Source: Apostichopus parvimensis
Lineage: Eukaryota > Echinodermata > Holothuroidea > Aspidochirotida > Stichopodidae
Length of the DNA: 35,440 bases
Direction of reading: 5' to 3'
Assembly: GCA_000934455.1 (NCBI GenBank)
Contig: KN888090.1
Span: forward strand, 2,440-37,879
Shown here: positions 18,455 to 31,405 of the stretch, in pieces
How the letters are laid out: each line of letters starts with the position of its first letter
How positions within the stretch are numbered: position 1 is the first letter of the stretch
Made by a program: the position numbers and the translations under genes
Notes under the pieces: model-generated
Told to the model about the DNA's origin: nothing
The model's input: the letters and a program-made list of their open reading frames with translations, nothing else
Database searches by the model: none

Positions 18455-20475
18455 ATCATGTAGCACAATCAGCATCCTCTGCCATTAATCAAGTACTATT
18501 ATCAGGCCTACTGTGTCACATCTCCCAGTTTTGTGTGAACTATTTAGTATATATCATGAATGGAGTTAATGAATATTAACTTCGCTCTGATCAAAGTCTC
18601 TTGTTGACTGTTGCATACATGCAGTAAAGAGAGCTTGTCAACACCCTCTTCGAAATTTAAATTTCTTTTGTGCACATTTTACATTAAATGCTCTTACTGT
18701 ACATGTGAAACTTGGCAAAGAATCACTATAAACCTTTTTCGTGGCAGTATGCTCAACAAACTTGTGGTGATACGAAAAGAAGAGGTTTTCCCTGTTATTT
18801 TTGTGAACATTCGGGGGAAGTACTCACGTGAGGGTAGATTTACCTGTAAGCTGGTCAGTGAATTCCAGAGGATTCGAGGAACCTTAAAAACCAAATCAAG
18901 CTAACATTATAAAAAGTCAACTCCAAAAGCAATATAACCACATGCTCGTAAAGTTATACAGTACTTTCCAAGGAGAGAGGTACCTTTTACTTAGAAATTG
19001 TACTTTTGACATTATAGACTGATGTACGTCACTGTGAAGGTTGTTTTTAAGAAATGGATTTCCATTTTGTGGCTACAGTGTCAGTAGCAATGTGTTGCTG
19101 TCATCAGTTCCAGCGATATTTATGGGGTTAGTTGGAAGAGGCAGTTGAAATAGCGATGAAAGTTAATGATTTACGATATCCGTGTACCATATTCAAAGAC
19201 AACCGGTTACATTTACAATATCACTTTGATGGTGACACTTCTTGATCATGTCTTTATTAAAGAAATATGAAGTGAAAAGTTTGTAGAGAGAGATGACTTG
19301 ACAACAGAATTTGACTAGATTTATGAAAAGTTGTAAAAGCAAGTTGTTTTCCTGTTTTATTCATAAAGTTTTTTGCAAGTACTGGGGATTCCTTCCAAAT
19401 GGACTTTTACAATATCAATCATATTTTTACTGTTTTAGTCTCTGTTTGAATAGGTCAACTGAAGCTGAATTGATTCTAGGGAGACACTGACTGCTCAAAA
19501 GTATAAATTAGAAAATAAATATTTCAGCAACAAATGCATCAACTAGGTTCCAAGTCAACTATCAGTTTGTTTATTTTTTGTTATTCTTATCTCATCCCTA
19601 CATTGCATATATACTGGAGGATGAGATTCTGTAGCCTGTCGTTGACAGTTTGCTACCTGCCACACCGCCCTAGTCACTGTGGCACCAATCCTACAGTAAA
19701 ATTGATGGATTAATGTCCGTTAGTGGGTGTGAATGTAAAAAAGAGCGTGGACTTAACCATTTTTGGGGTGGAGTATGTGTGTGTGTTAACAAAAATTGTG
19801 TGTCCCATGCAGTTCTTTTTTACTGTAAGGCAGACAGACTTCAGATTTGGTTTGTGTAAACTTTTGCTTGGGATGTTGTGCATCCATAACTTTTTGCATG
19901 ATATGGACAAAAGTCAGAGGTCATAGTTACCAGATACAACATTTTGACCATTATGTACACGTGTACCAAAATGATATATAAGCCAAAAACCGTCATACCC
20001 ATAATGTAAAACTCTCAAAGTTTTGTGCTAATGTAAATCGTCACATGGACAAGCTTGGCCAAATTGGTGAGAAAAAGAGTGTCACAATACTAATCCATAA
20101 TTGTACACCCAGTGTACTTCAAACTTGGTGTATGTATGTCAAAGATTGGCTATTAAGTGTCCATGAGTGATGATGTTAGAGGTCAAAGGTCTTTGGAACC
20201 AAGACTCTGCTCCTGGCCATTAGTAGTGTGTCAAAATGAATGAAACCATCACATCCCACGAAGAAAATCACCCCAACGTTTAGATTATATTAATTATGTC
20301 AGATCATTGGTACATGGAGGTCAAACTTGGTCAATCTCTCAAGTGTAATGAAATTCAAAGTTGGTCAGTGGTGGGCATGTGCTGTTGACCCTCAGTACAA
20401 AGTGATGGAACCTTAAGGTCAGAGGTGAAAGGTCATTAAGACCCAAAATTTGTTTGTTATGTATGTGAATGTTCG
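18455..20475. other. No firm gene; AGGTCA-containing repeat-like stretch
   Basis: The frame at 18611-18904 (97 codons, non-ATG start) has no recognised domain. From about 19930 to 20450 the text resembles the AGGTCA-rich repeat at 32492 (for example AGAGGTCAAAGGTC at 20169-20182 and AGGTCAGAGGTGAAAGGTCA near 20418), but no ends could be fixed. Confidence 0.4.
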
Positions 20476-20531
20476 CAAGAATTATAGCAGTATTGAACCA
20501 TCTCAAGAATTATAGCAGTATTGAACCATCT
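20476..20531. repeat. Perfect 28-bp tandem duplication
   Basis: Two identical 28-bp units, each beginning CAAGAATTATAGCAG, adjoin at 20503/20504. No function is inferred. Confidence 0.95.
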
Positions 20532-23500
20532 CGTTCATGTGGGTCATCAGACTATCAATATTTATCGTATTAATTATAAGTGAAATATCAAAGGTTACAT
20601 GGTCAAACATTGTCCGATTTGTAGGGAAAAAGTTGTTGGGAATTCCTCTTAAATTAGAAACCTGGGGTACTTGTAGAAATGGTATCTACAGTATGTATGT
20701 CTCTGCTTTCACTCTGCTTTCATGTTTACATCTAAAAATTACTGCCCAAAGATTGACTGGACAGTGTTGTTATTCTAAGTAATCTCTAATTTCCTCTGCC
20801 TTGTGCAACTTTGGCAGTTCCACTGCAGTGTGATGTCATTCAGGACTTTGAAATTTATTTTTAAATTAGCGAAGTACCGCAAATAGCTTTCAATCGTAAT
20901 TCTAATATCGATTGGTCAGTAGAGGTTATTAGCTTTCTCTAATTTGCTTGTCTATTTCAGGCTGGGTAAGTTCTATTGTCTCCTTGGTGTATTGTCTTTT
21001 CTATTGTATGCTCTCCTTCAAAGGTGCCCGTCTCTGCTGACCGACTGTATTGTTTAAAAATATCTTGTCATGCGTGGTCAAATTTAGGTCAAAGAAGAAA
21101 GCAGATAGAATTTTAGAGTAAGTTAAAAATGATTACAATATAGTACATTGAATTTTGCTCAAATCTGTGCAGGATTAGGAATGCAGTTGAAGGGTAATAC
21201 TTTACATGGCCTCTTATACACAGCCTAAAAAGTTGACATAAATTTTATACCTGAAAAGGAGTAAAACCAGAAGGGGATGAAAAGGTGTGTGGAATGAGAG
21301 GTGGGGAAAGTCCAAACTGAAGCTGCCTATCAAGTACAATTGCCATTTGGATAAAAGCAAAGAAAAGTTTAATATACACAGTGCACACATAACTGTTATC
21401 TCCATTGAAAGGAGCACCATTCTTGGAGAGTGACATGTTTATTAATTCTATAAAGAAATATAGGTTGTTCTTTTCTTCTCGATGTTTATAATTTCCGAGT
21501 GAAAGTAGAAGAGCAATTAAAATAACAATAACAAAGTTGCTTCCTTAGAAAATATGATATATTCTTTTTAATAGCTGTTATCAATCCACCACATTTGCCG
21601 ATTTCTTGTCATGATTTGTGATGGGTTTACATATTGTGGCTTATTTCCAACAGTTAGAGTACTGTAATTTATAAGAGTGACCCCTCTCTAACCTAATAAA
21701 ATAAAACTTCTGAGAATAACTTGGGGGTAGATTTGATGAGAACATCTATTATCATTGTAAATGTAATAACAAGTCATTTCAAGGTAAGCTGTTGGCTCAT
21801 TGGAAACAGGCAAAACCAATTTTTTTTTTTGATAAGAAAGGTGACCTTTCTGTATTTTTACTGCTGTACATTTCCACATCATCCCCAGAGCTTATGGTGA
21901 CCGTAACTTGTAAACTGTACAACAAAACAATTTAGTATTGTATACTAGTTTCAAATAGTTGACTTGCAAAAGCTGCATGGAACTGAAAATTTAATGTGTT
22001 CTCTAACTTGTTCCAAATTTTGATAACACCAAGCCATTTCAGGGAAACAAGCGACCTTATTGTGGTTTAGAATGGTAAGTACAGCTGCATGTGTAGGTTA
22101 GAATTTTTAGAAAGATTAAAAGATTTAAGGGATTAATTTAACATCTGCTTTTGGTTGATTACCATCTGCGGCGGCAAAATCTGCGTGTTTGTTTGTGTTT
22201 TTATATATGTGTGAGCTATGTGATATCAGATGCATTGTTTACTGCTGCCTCTAGCCTGAAATGCTCTTTAAATCTCCCAAATCCCATTCTGGAAAGGGAA
22301 AAATTAAGATTTAATTTCTCTGGTGATAACCAAGAATTTATCAACACATGGTCATATCTTGCCATAACCTTTGACCTACAGCAATCTGTTAACCTAAGTA
22401 CATTATGTGTTATAATGTCGGTAATTGGAGTTGAAAAGTAGCAAAATATGGTATGAACCAGGGTTTGGGGAACAGTTGTAATCTCAGCTTGATATATATA
22501 CCTTTAATTAAAAATCAAGAAAACCTCTGAATCTAGTTTGTACAGGAATGTATGTTAAATCTAGAAATGCTCGGGAATCTTGGAAAGGACAATGGAAGTA
22601 TTGAGTGACTTTGTGAAACCGCTACAATCCCTCTCCTCGCCAGATCATCAATCAATCATAACCTTCTGGTTAAATTTCTTAGCATAGTGGGAGAATTGGA
22701 GAGTTAATATCTGAAATGTCATCTCCATGTAAGTACAGTATGTAGTCTCATCTTGTACTATAACTCCCTCTTTTCCCAAGACACCTGTCATGCTCTTCAG
22801 GTGTCTAATTCTAACGGTTATTCCGCTTAATTATGATTATATTATCTCGAGTTCTTGACTGCTTGGAAAGACACCCCCACCCAGATACATGAACTAAACC
22901 TGGTTGTTTTAGATCTTACAGACAACTTTTCCCTCCTTGGGGGTTTAACCGCAAAAAATGTGTCTGCCTAGTAGACATTTCTGGATTTCTGCTGAGGTAG
23001 ACAAATTTGGTCTTATAAAGTTATTTACTGTCTAGAAATTGATCTTCAGAAGTCAAACTTTGTATCAATTTGACTGACCTTTTGTCAAATATGCTGAAAT
23101 TAAAAGTACTAAGAAGACTCACTTTTAGAGTGCCATTGTGTGTACATGCCACTTTCAAGGTTACCGATATACTGCGTCTATCCAATCATCTCTCTACATT
23201 CAGATACTGCAGTTTTACTGTGTATTATTTAACTCATTCCTCTCTTACCTGTAATGGTAAACACATACTCATTCCAATCTACTTAGCTACAGTAACTACT
23301 ATTTGTAACACTTCTGGTCTCATTATCATGATGATAACATGAGAAAAATGCTGGCTTAAATGAAAGAAAAACAATAAAGGATATTTTTTTGGTATGAATA
23401 CAAGTCAACAGACTACTGTAGGTCATATTATCAACCAAACCCAGTTATGCCTTTTCATTGCTACAGTATTTTGAAACTAAATTAACTTGCTGCTGTGTGC

Positions 23501-25884
23501 AATCTGAATGGTTATTATCGTTGGGTGTTTGTTTGTAGCCCACTGCTTCTTTGCATTTAAAGCAATCGTTTTGAAAGCAAAGGTCCTGGTACAGTGATTG
23601 TGCTAGTCTGACAATAGTTTAGCTAGATACTGTGAAGTTAGATCAGTGTCTCTGTGTAACCTTACCGAATATCGCATTGTCTGTCACATACTGCCTAATT
23701 GTCCCCAGAATTGCCCTCAAACTTTTGCATACCCCAAAGCTTCAAAACTCCACTTCCCTGGATGTACTGAGGAGTGTTGAATTAAACAGTTGTGTGTCTC
23801 ATAGAGGTGAATTTGTTATGGCAGGTTTAAAATGTCTTGGCGTCAGTACCTATTATGATATTTTTCAATTTAGGCGGAATATTGATGACCCTAATAGGTC
23901 ATCTGTGGTCCCCGACTCCCCACCCCCTTCCCTTCTTACCCCCAAAAATTAGAATTCTAAAATCTATTTAAATTTCCAAAAGATTCTTGCCTGTTGCCCA
24001 TGATGGGTATATCACAATATAAGGCACAGAGAAAGGTCAAGTTATTGGCTAAGAAAGAGAAAAATAGTAATCAAGGCTTCAGTATGAATGGTTCCAGAAG
24101 GTAATGAGGGCAGTATTGAAGAACTTAGCATGTATAGACTACGAATGTGTGTTCTGCTTAATTCAGTTTGCCTTCCTCTTTGAGTACAACGTTTCTGTAT
24201 GCTGCCGTGTTGCACGAATCTAACCTCAATGGTAATTTCCGACTTTGCGATCCGCATTGTAGGCATTGCCAAGTTTGTAATTCCCTGTCTCTCTCAAAAT
24301 TTTGCAAGGTTGTTAAGAGTGACTCCATAGTATGCCCTTTCGTGAAACCAAAAGGAGAGAGGGAAGAAAAATAATAATCTGAAAATGCCAGATTAATTCA
24401 TTTGAAAGTTAAACCCTACACGATATTCCTGGTTTCTGGAGCATACTTGGGGTCATTTATCAAATTATATTATTTTTAAAAAGTACTTAAAGTTTGGTCC
24501 CTACAAGCTCAGATCTACAAGTGTGTTATATGAACATTTCTTGCTTTCTACATAGACGCATTCTCTTTTCAAGCCAGTAGTCTTTGAGGGTAGACTTACT
24601 CTAGAGGGTTGGCTCTTGTAACAGAACATTATGTAAAGACCCTCAACATATTCCATTCAAATCCTATCTTCTTAAAATTTTGTAAGGATTGTGATTCTTC
24701 CTGCTTCCAACTATTGGGAAAACATTCATGAGCAAATCAAATTCCCATGAATATGGTTTAGTTATGTTCCTGAGTTTTACTTTTGTGTCTTCTTCAAGGG
24801 GTGTTTGTAATAGTTGGCAGGGTTTCTAATAATGTTGTTTACATCCTGAGGTAAATTTTCTTTTTAATCCTTCTGATTCATGTTTGGCCCAGATATGTCA
24901 TGTATAAGCCGATTCACAAGTGCCTCATTATCATTGAGGTAGTGTCAAGTTTTATTATTTTTCAGAAAAAGATTAAAGCTTTTATGTCAACACATCCCCC
25001 CCCCCCCCAAAGGGCTTCCAATTGTTGTTACGGAACAAAGGAAGAGGTTGACAAATACAGTACAGTATATCTTAAGTTTTTGTTGACTAGGAGAGGTCCG
25101 GGGAAAGTGAAGGGGCAGTGAACTCACTAAACTTCAAAAGTTTCTCTCCCGAATAAATCTAGGTTGGTGTACTACATACAGTTCATCCATGGTTGTCACA
25201 GGATTTTGGCTAACAGCCAGTGAAGATTATGTCATAAACAATACATTGGTTTGTCTGTCAGTCAGTGTATATGTTTGTGTTGTGTGCTTTCATGTGGGCT
25301 GGTGCTCAAAGTATCAGGCATTGCTAAGAAAAAAGAAAAGAAAAGAAGAAAAAAAAGACCATTTCAAGTGTAGAAAGAGCTGTGAAACAATATTTTTAAT
25401 TTTTTAAAATTAATCAAATTTATTTGATAGTACCCATATCTGAATATTCATCACCCATGTACACAGAGACAATCTACAATATGAGCATGGGTTGGTCTAT
25501 TTTCATGTTTACCCATCCATGGGTAAAAACCTCAAATGTTTCTTGGGAATTTGATCTCCTAGGACATTATTACTCCTGCTTTTATTCCTGTTTGGGATCT
25601 TTGGACTGTTAATCAAATGATAAGTTCATTTTTCCTGAGCATTTTTTTCTGCATATAACGTATCTCTAAAAGTTGCATATGAATGCGATGTTGAATATGC
25701 TACAAATTCAGTGCTATTGTACTTGAGGATCATATACAGACCTGTCTGAAAACAGAATCTGTTACCTGCTTGCAACCTCCAAAAATTACAATGAGAACAA
25801 TAACATTAGGCATAGAACTTCCAAGGTTTGCACATTAATAAAATATTATAAACATTTACATTAAATTGGTGAGAGGGTTTTTTA
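20532..25884. other. No gene seen over 5.3 kb
   Basis: AT-rich, probably intronic or intergenic. Short frames (for example 22151-22441, 23070-23342, 23632-23952) have no domain and no paired splice signals. A frame near 24168-24374 contains a cluster of Cys and His (CDPHCRHCQVC) but no family is recognisable. A run of 13 C lies at 24996-25008. Confidence 0.5.
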
Positions 25885-25956
25885 CTGCTCTAGGTAAAAT
25901 ATTAAGGTTAGTAACCTTTTCTGCTCTAGGTAAAGTATAAAGGTTAATGACCTAAC
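25885..25956. repeat. 36-bp imperfect tandem duplication
   Basis: CTGCTCTAGGTAAA begins at 25885 and again at 25921. The two 36-bp units differ at a few bases (for example TTAGTAACCT against TTAATGACCT). Confidence 0.85.
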
Positions 25957-25977
25957 AATAGAAAACAACCAATGTGT

Positions 25978-26331
25978 TTAAAGGCATTGAAGACTCACCC
26001 CAAACCGCATGCCGCGCCCTGAAAAAGTTAACTTTCCGTTGCTTGCAAGTGACGTTTTTCTCTTGTCGCTACAAAATGCAGACAGTGTCTTTACTGTAGC
26101 TGGACCTGAGATGTCCATCCCTGTATCATTAGTACACTGTGCTGTGGGTATTGACTGCAGCTGTTTGTACTGAGGTACACTAGTGTCTAATTACCGACGG
26201 TAGCAAGCTGTGTGTGTATTTTCTGGGATCGATGGTGGTGTGTATAAACACTTCTGTTACACATCATTCGAACTAGGTCAAATTACCGGCATTAGACGTT
26301 TCTTTTTGCGCGAGTCTTGACACCCTTTAAA
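25978..26331. mobile_element. TTAA-flanked MITE
   Basis: TTAA at 25978-25981 is followed by AGGCATTGAAGACTC. The right end is GAGTCTTGACACCCT followed by TTAA (26327-26330). The 15-bp ends are inverted repeats with some mismatches. A TTAA target duplication is used by the piggyBac and Kolobok superfamilies, and I cannot tell which this is. The interior is more CpG-rich than its surroundings and has no coding capacity. Confidence 0.7.
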
Positions 26332-28629
26332 GCAGAATTATCTCACTGTCTTTTGTTCAGATTGAAAAGGTATCCAATTATTTGTGGCTTGGTCAGATTG
26401 ACCTTTAAAGTACAACCCAACGTTGTTGTCATCATCTTAATCGGTGAATACGGCTTTAAGAGATACAGTGTAAAGGTATCAGACTTCCTGTTCTGTTTAT
26501 TACTCCATCCTCAGATGCTCAGTTTGTCAGAAGCCAGTCAGCGAAAGTTGAAGAGCTAATTTGGCTCTTTAAATTGCTGATATGAAACATTCAGTTTCAT
26601 TCCAATTATTGGATGGATTTAAAGATTGCTTTGAAATTGACCACTGTAATCTTTATATAAACTGTCAGTAACCTTGGGGGCTTGCCCTCTCTGTTATCGC
26701 ATAAAATTCCTTCGGGGTTCCATTTCAAATCATTTCTTCATCACCATGCAGCTACTGTACCCTATCCGGTGTCCTAATTGAAACTAATACGGCTGTCCGC
26801 AGTGTCGTATGTATTTAAATTGAGTCCTTAATGAGTTTCTGCTGTAGTTTTTTACGCACATCAGTCTTTCTCCTTTACAGGAAGTCGAAATACCTGTCGA
26901 TTCTGATAAGGGAAAATCATATGTGAAGTGGTGTTTCACAATTGCTGTGTGTATATTGCTGATATAAACATCTATAATGAGTAGAGTTCATTCATAATTG
27001 CTTTATTAGGATTAAAATGTTACCACAGGAAATATAGATTGTGAAATTGTTAAGTTGAAGTGTTTAGAGGCCCTGTTGAGAAGAGAGCTACCTGGTTACA
27101 TCAGATAGAGCAGTTTCACTTTCCCATCGATTTCCGAAGCTGTTCTTCGAAATGTGAAACTTTCCTTTTCCCAGTAATTGACAATAATTAATGAAACACA
27201 TGCAGAGGTTTTGCTTAGGTGTATTAAAGTTGTTTATTGACTGAGTTAGTTGCAGTTCTCCAGCAGTTGTTGTCAGATGTGTTTGGAAACTTGTTCAGTC
27301 TCTTCAGCAATGGAGGTGTTATGTCTATAGTTTCTTCTGTTAGAATGGATAGAGCTTTCTGCTATTGGTTTGTGAAGGGATTCTTATAGCTTAGTTTTCT
27401 GATGTGAGAGGCATAGAAAGATCTGTTCGGAGAAATGCGATGTATCTTTTTAAAGTAATCCTTGTTGTAACATTGGAAGAAATTTGCTGACGTCTTTTTT
27501 ACTCGGGGATGATTTTGTACGACAATGTGAAAAGAAGATGTTTTTGAAGATATTAATTATTGTCATTTTGAGCACAAGATTTGCTCTCATCAGTGCTACC
27601 GTACAACGGCTTTGCTTCAAGATTTTGAATAGCTTTTCGACTCAGCAGCGTCTGCCATTCCTTGTATAACATCACTTGTTTTCGCAGAGTCTTTGCAAGA
27701 CTGTGAAATCATTTATCTTTGAAAGTTTGTGAAATTAGAATGCTTTCGTGAGTGCGTATACTCTGGTTTGGATTTATTCTTCTCTCTTTACTTTTGAAAC
27801 ATCTGTCTAGTTTACTACCCCCAGGCAATGACTCCTCAATTCATAGATGTCAAAACTCTCATTCCCAGACGGAATAATGGTCACAAATTGCTTCTAGGGG
27901 GTTGCATGTTGGAATGTATGGAGTACCTACAGTACCCTGATTATCTCTACTACTATATGTGTATTTGAAGTAAAGGCAGTATAGCAAACCGAGTGTGTCT
28001 TTGTTGAACAGAGAAGATGGTATTACATTTCCAAGACGGAGATAACACACATTTCATTCATCATATGAACTCAAATTTGTAATAATTTGAGATTTATTTA
28101 AAACCAACCAACTGATATGGAAGCTAAGAATGATCTTAGGAGTTTATTTGATCAGAAATATTGAAAATTCATTAGGTTTGGCTGAAAGGGAGAAAAAAAA
28201 AATTAAACCTGCGGATACACAAGATGAAAAAGTCATTATAAACGTTAGATAGAGGAGTCCCTTGTCATGACGTTACAATCTTACAAGTAATTACGGAATC
28301 GTGATGAAAGAGTGGACCTGTAAAAGATGTCAACCGACTGTTGACTCACCTAAAGGTGCATTAAGAGACAAATGAATGACATGGTATAATCATGTTGAGA
28401 ATACGAGCCTGCTAAATCCATTAGACTGAAAAACAGACTTTCATTTATACATCAAAATCCAATTTGATTCCCGTTGAATCTACAAATCCATGAAACTCAT
28501 TGTATTCTAGTTAAAAAAGGGCTAAATTAAGCAATTCCTCCTGCTCCATTTATTGGTAGTGATATGATCATTGTTGGAGGCTGAGATGACATATTTATGT
28601 GTGAAGATTAGTACTGTATATGTATTACT

Positions 28630-29220
28630 TCAGAAGGAAGTTAATGATGCAGAAAATATAAAGAACAATTTGTTGTTGGATATTAGTGTTTTACATTTGG
28701 ATTGCCAGATAAATGCCACTGGAAGCATGATCTGAAAGTACAGTGTGCCATTTACAGACTGTTTCTGAATTTTTGTGGTTGTAATCCAGATTGTTGGCTG
28801 TGTGCAACTTTGACTTGTATTAGTTACTACCATATATAAATCATTGCCAAAGCCTTTAAGATGACGATTACAAAGCACAGGAGGTGGGTACATTTCATTT
28901 TTGGACAATACTTTGTTTTCTTCCCATGTAAACAATTTGCTTTCTTCCCATGTAAACATACTGTAACTGAGCAAGTCTCTGAAGTTGTAATGGATAGCTG
29001 TATAAATGGGAAATTGATGTGTGTGTTTGTGGAGGGAGGGAGGGAGGGAGTTAATCAGGTCAGTGCTATAGCCATCGTGATGGTAAAGCAAAAGGGTTGA
29101 TGTTGTGAGGAGACAGGTAAGCTCCTTGTTGGCAAATATCCCAACCTGATATATTAAAGTTTTGGGATTATTATAACCTAATGCATGTTGGGTTGGCAAT
29201 GTCACGTGAAGAACAGACAC
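28630..29220 (-). other. Long unexplained open frame, 196 codons
   Basis: The longest open frame in the window after the kelch-like exon. It has no ATG at its beginning (GTG at 29220), no recognisable domain, and a peptide rich in Thr, Leu, Ser and Asn. It includes FTWEE twice, created by the 24-bp tandem duplication near 28917-28958. A plus-strand frame overlaps part of it. Strand-biased base composition could explain the lack of stops. I list it because its length is more than I would expect for random AT-rich DNA, not because it looks like a known protein. Confidence 0.12.
29030..29050 (+). repeat. (GGGA)n microsatellite
   Basis: Four to five tandem GGGA/GGAG units. Short and probably neutral. 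Confidence 0.85.
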
Positions 29221-31380
29221 ATTCTGTTATATCCTGAAGGGATTGCTAAACCTTCAATGAACTTACGTTCACACACAAGTAGTGTGGTGAATCACTGGTT
29301 GGATCATGTAGTACGTCAGTGATTCTTGTTTCCTACAAAATTAGGCATCTTGACGTGGTTTGAAAAAGCTGACAGGGAGTTTTTATGCATCATTATAATC
29401 TTTGTAAATCAAGAGCCATGTGTAACTGTACCATGACCATGTCTTACTCTGCAGTTTGCTAAGTATTGGTTTATATTCCATATAACATTGGTAAGTCCAA
29501 CCTCTACTGTCTCTACCCTCACCTTCACGCTGTGTATTCTCAAGTGTCACATAATTTAGCAGAAATGCATAAAAATCTGTACGTGCCAGAAGAAGAAATA
29601 TTAGTGTCATAAATACATATTCCACCCTCTTATATCCCCACCATCCCTACCCCCACCCCCTCCTTCCTGGAAATCAATCCTCCAGATACCCCCTAAATTC
29701 ATCCGGGATACTTTTAACGCACATTTATAACGTCACGTACAACCAATTGGGAAATGACTCTTCTTCGTTGTCAATACTTCCGTGCTCTATGGTTCCACTA
29801 CGATACGCTTTTCTCCCATTTTCTTTGTGAATGATATTGACCCAAGTATCCATACCAAAGGTACCAGCACAGCCAGATTTGGTTGACTATCCCAAGTCTC
29901 AGTTACGTCAAGTTTGTCAGATTTGCAGATTTAAAGCGTAGTCCTTTTAAAATGTCTCAGCTCGAGAGGGTTTTCTTTCTGGCTAGGTTTGAAAGTTGAG
30001 TTTTAATGACCTGAATCTTTATCTAGTTGCAAGTCATATTTCCTTTCTTTTGTTTCACTCTAGCTGTTGTTTGGTATCATGTGAATTTTCTGTGTAAAGT
30101 TGTTTATAATTTTGATGCCGATACACTCTCTGCTTATAAACGGTATCCAGAACACTTTGATAACATCAGTCAGTCTTTACCCGCGTACTGCAGTCTCAAC
30201 ACAAAGGATTCATGTGCAAAAGTCTTTTTAAGTTCGTACGAAACTTCATGAAAGGTTTTGAGGTGTTCTTCATTTTCAAGTTGGAAAATTATTTTTATCA
30301 TCTATTATAAGAGAGTTTGAAACTTTCACACATATCGAGTTGTTTTAAAAATGGAACGGAGAATGTTGGGTTATAAGGTACCTATTAAAAGAAACAAAAG
30401 GTAAGAATTTGGAAACTTCTCTGAACCCTCTTTTCTGCAACTGAGGCAAAGTAGATTTCTATTCCATAATTAAAAGTTTTCTATCTTTCTTCTAAAGGCG
30501 GTATTGCATTCCAATTATTACGTTTAAAAAAGGACTGTTCTTATCTCCAAACTTTTAAAGCTTTTACCGTTCAAGTCGTTAAATCTAGCAGTGACTGGAT
30601 TTGCTTAAGCTTATCAGTGGTGCTTCATCTCAGTCAAATTTGAAATGAAACAATGCTAATCAACTTTTGACAGGTTTAACTTTAAATTTACAATCAGAAC
30701 TATTCAATGAACCGGCCTGACATTCTTAACGTTCTGTACATTCTTTCAAAACAAACTTTCAGGTCTATCCCTACAACATCAGGCAAGACTTTGATTGAAA
30801 ATTCATTCCCAGATATTGATGCATTGCATTATAATAAAAATGAATACTGTTATGGAGAAAACCTATCGTCTCCTGTTACCGTAAACATTCATCTTTAGTA
30901 AAATTGTAATATGACATGAGTTGCTCAGTGCATATATTTTTCAAGTGGCATATATATGTTGAAAGCAGTACTTCCTAGGTTTGTATTCATCAGTTGATAA
31001 CATATATTACAAACAACTTATTAGTATTTCTAGTCACATTTGTGGAATCTTGAAAGGGTATGTGAGGCAAAAGTTTACCAGAAAACTGAATGACTAAACA
31101 AATTCTGATGAATTTGGGCAAAGACATGCATATATTTTATTGAGGTTATGTTAATTTGCACTCCTATCAACAACACTGTTAATAGGGAGGCCTAAAGTGG
31201 TGACTTCATGAAGCAATGGATGGGCTGGATAAGAACAAAGTTGTCCATATTGCAGAGCAGAAGACTCAGTTATGTCCTGGAGGTAATACAATAAAATCCT
31301 GTTCTAACCAAATACGTAGTACTATCAATATCACATTTGGAAATTGAAAATTGTGCATCTTTTAAACTTGAAATGGGTTT

Positions 31381-31405
31381 GAACTTCTTCTTTCCTTTCC
31401 GGCAG
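31381..31405 (+). promoter_or_regulatory. Splice acceptor of the kelch-like BTB exon
   Basis: CTTCTTCTTTCCTTTCCGGCAG, an almost uninterrupted pyrimidine tract of about 20 bases followed by CAG at 31403-31405. It fixes the left boundary of the exon and implies at least one upstream exon. Confidence 0.75.

Larger units (their letters stand above)
26332..31405. other. No defensible gene over 5 kb; likely intron upstream of the BTB exon
   Basis: Contains a GGGA microsatellite, a 24-bp imperfect duplication near 28917-28958 and one unusually long but unrecognised minus-strand frame (listed separately). The final 25 bases before 31406 are the pyrimidine-rich acceptor of the BTB exon. Confidence 0.5.

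Noticed and set aside
22043..22074. Possible 32-base micro-exon between CATTTCAG and GTAAGTAC
   Set aside because: Inserting it between the 9253 exon and the BTB exon creates an in-frame TAG.
24168..24374. Frame with clustered Cys and His (CDPHCRHCQVC) that might be a zinc-binding motif
   Set aside because: Spacing fits no known zinc finger, there is no splice support, and the opposite strand is equally open.
31216..31282. Open frame from ATG at 31216 to a donor-like GAG/GTAATA, just upstream of the BTB exon
   Set aside because: It would end in phase 1 and splicing to 31406 gives an immediate stop (TGA at 31417). At best it would be a 5' UTR exon with a short upstream frame.
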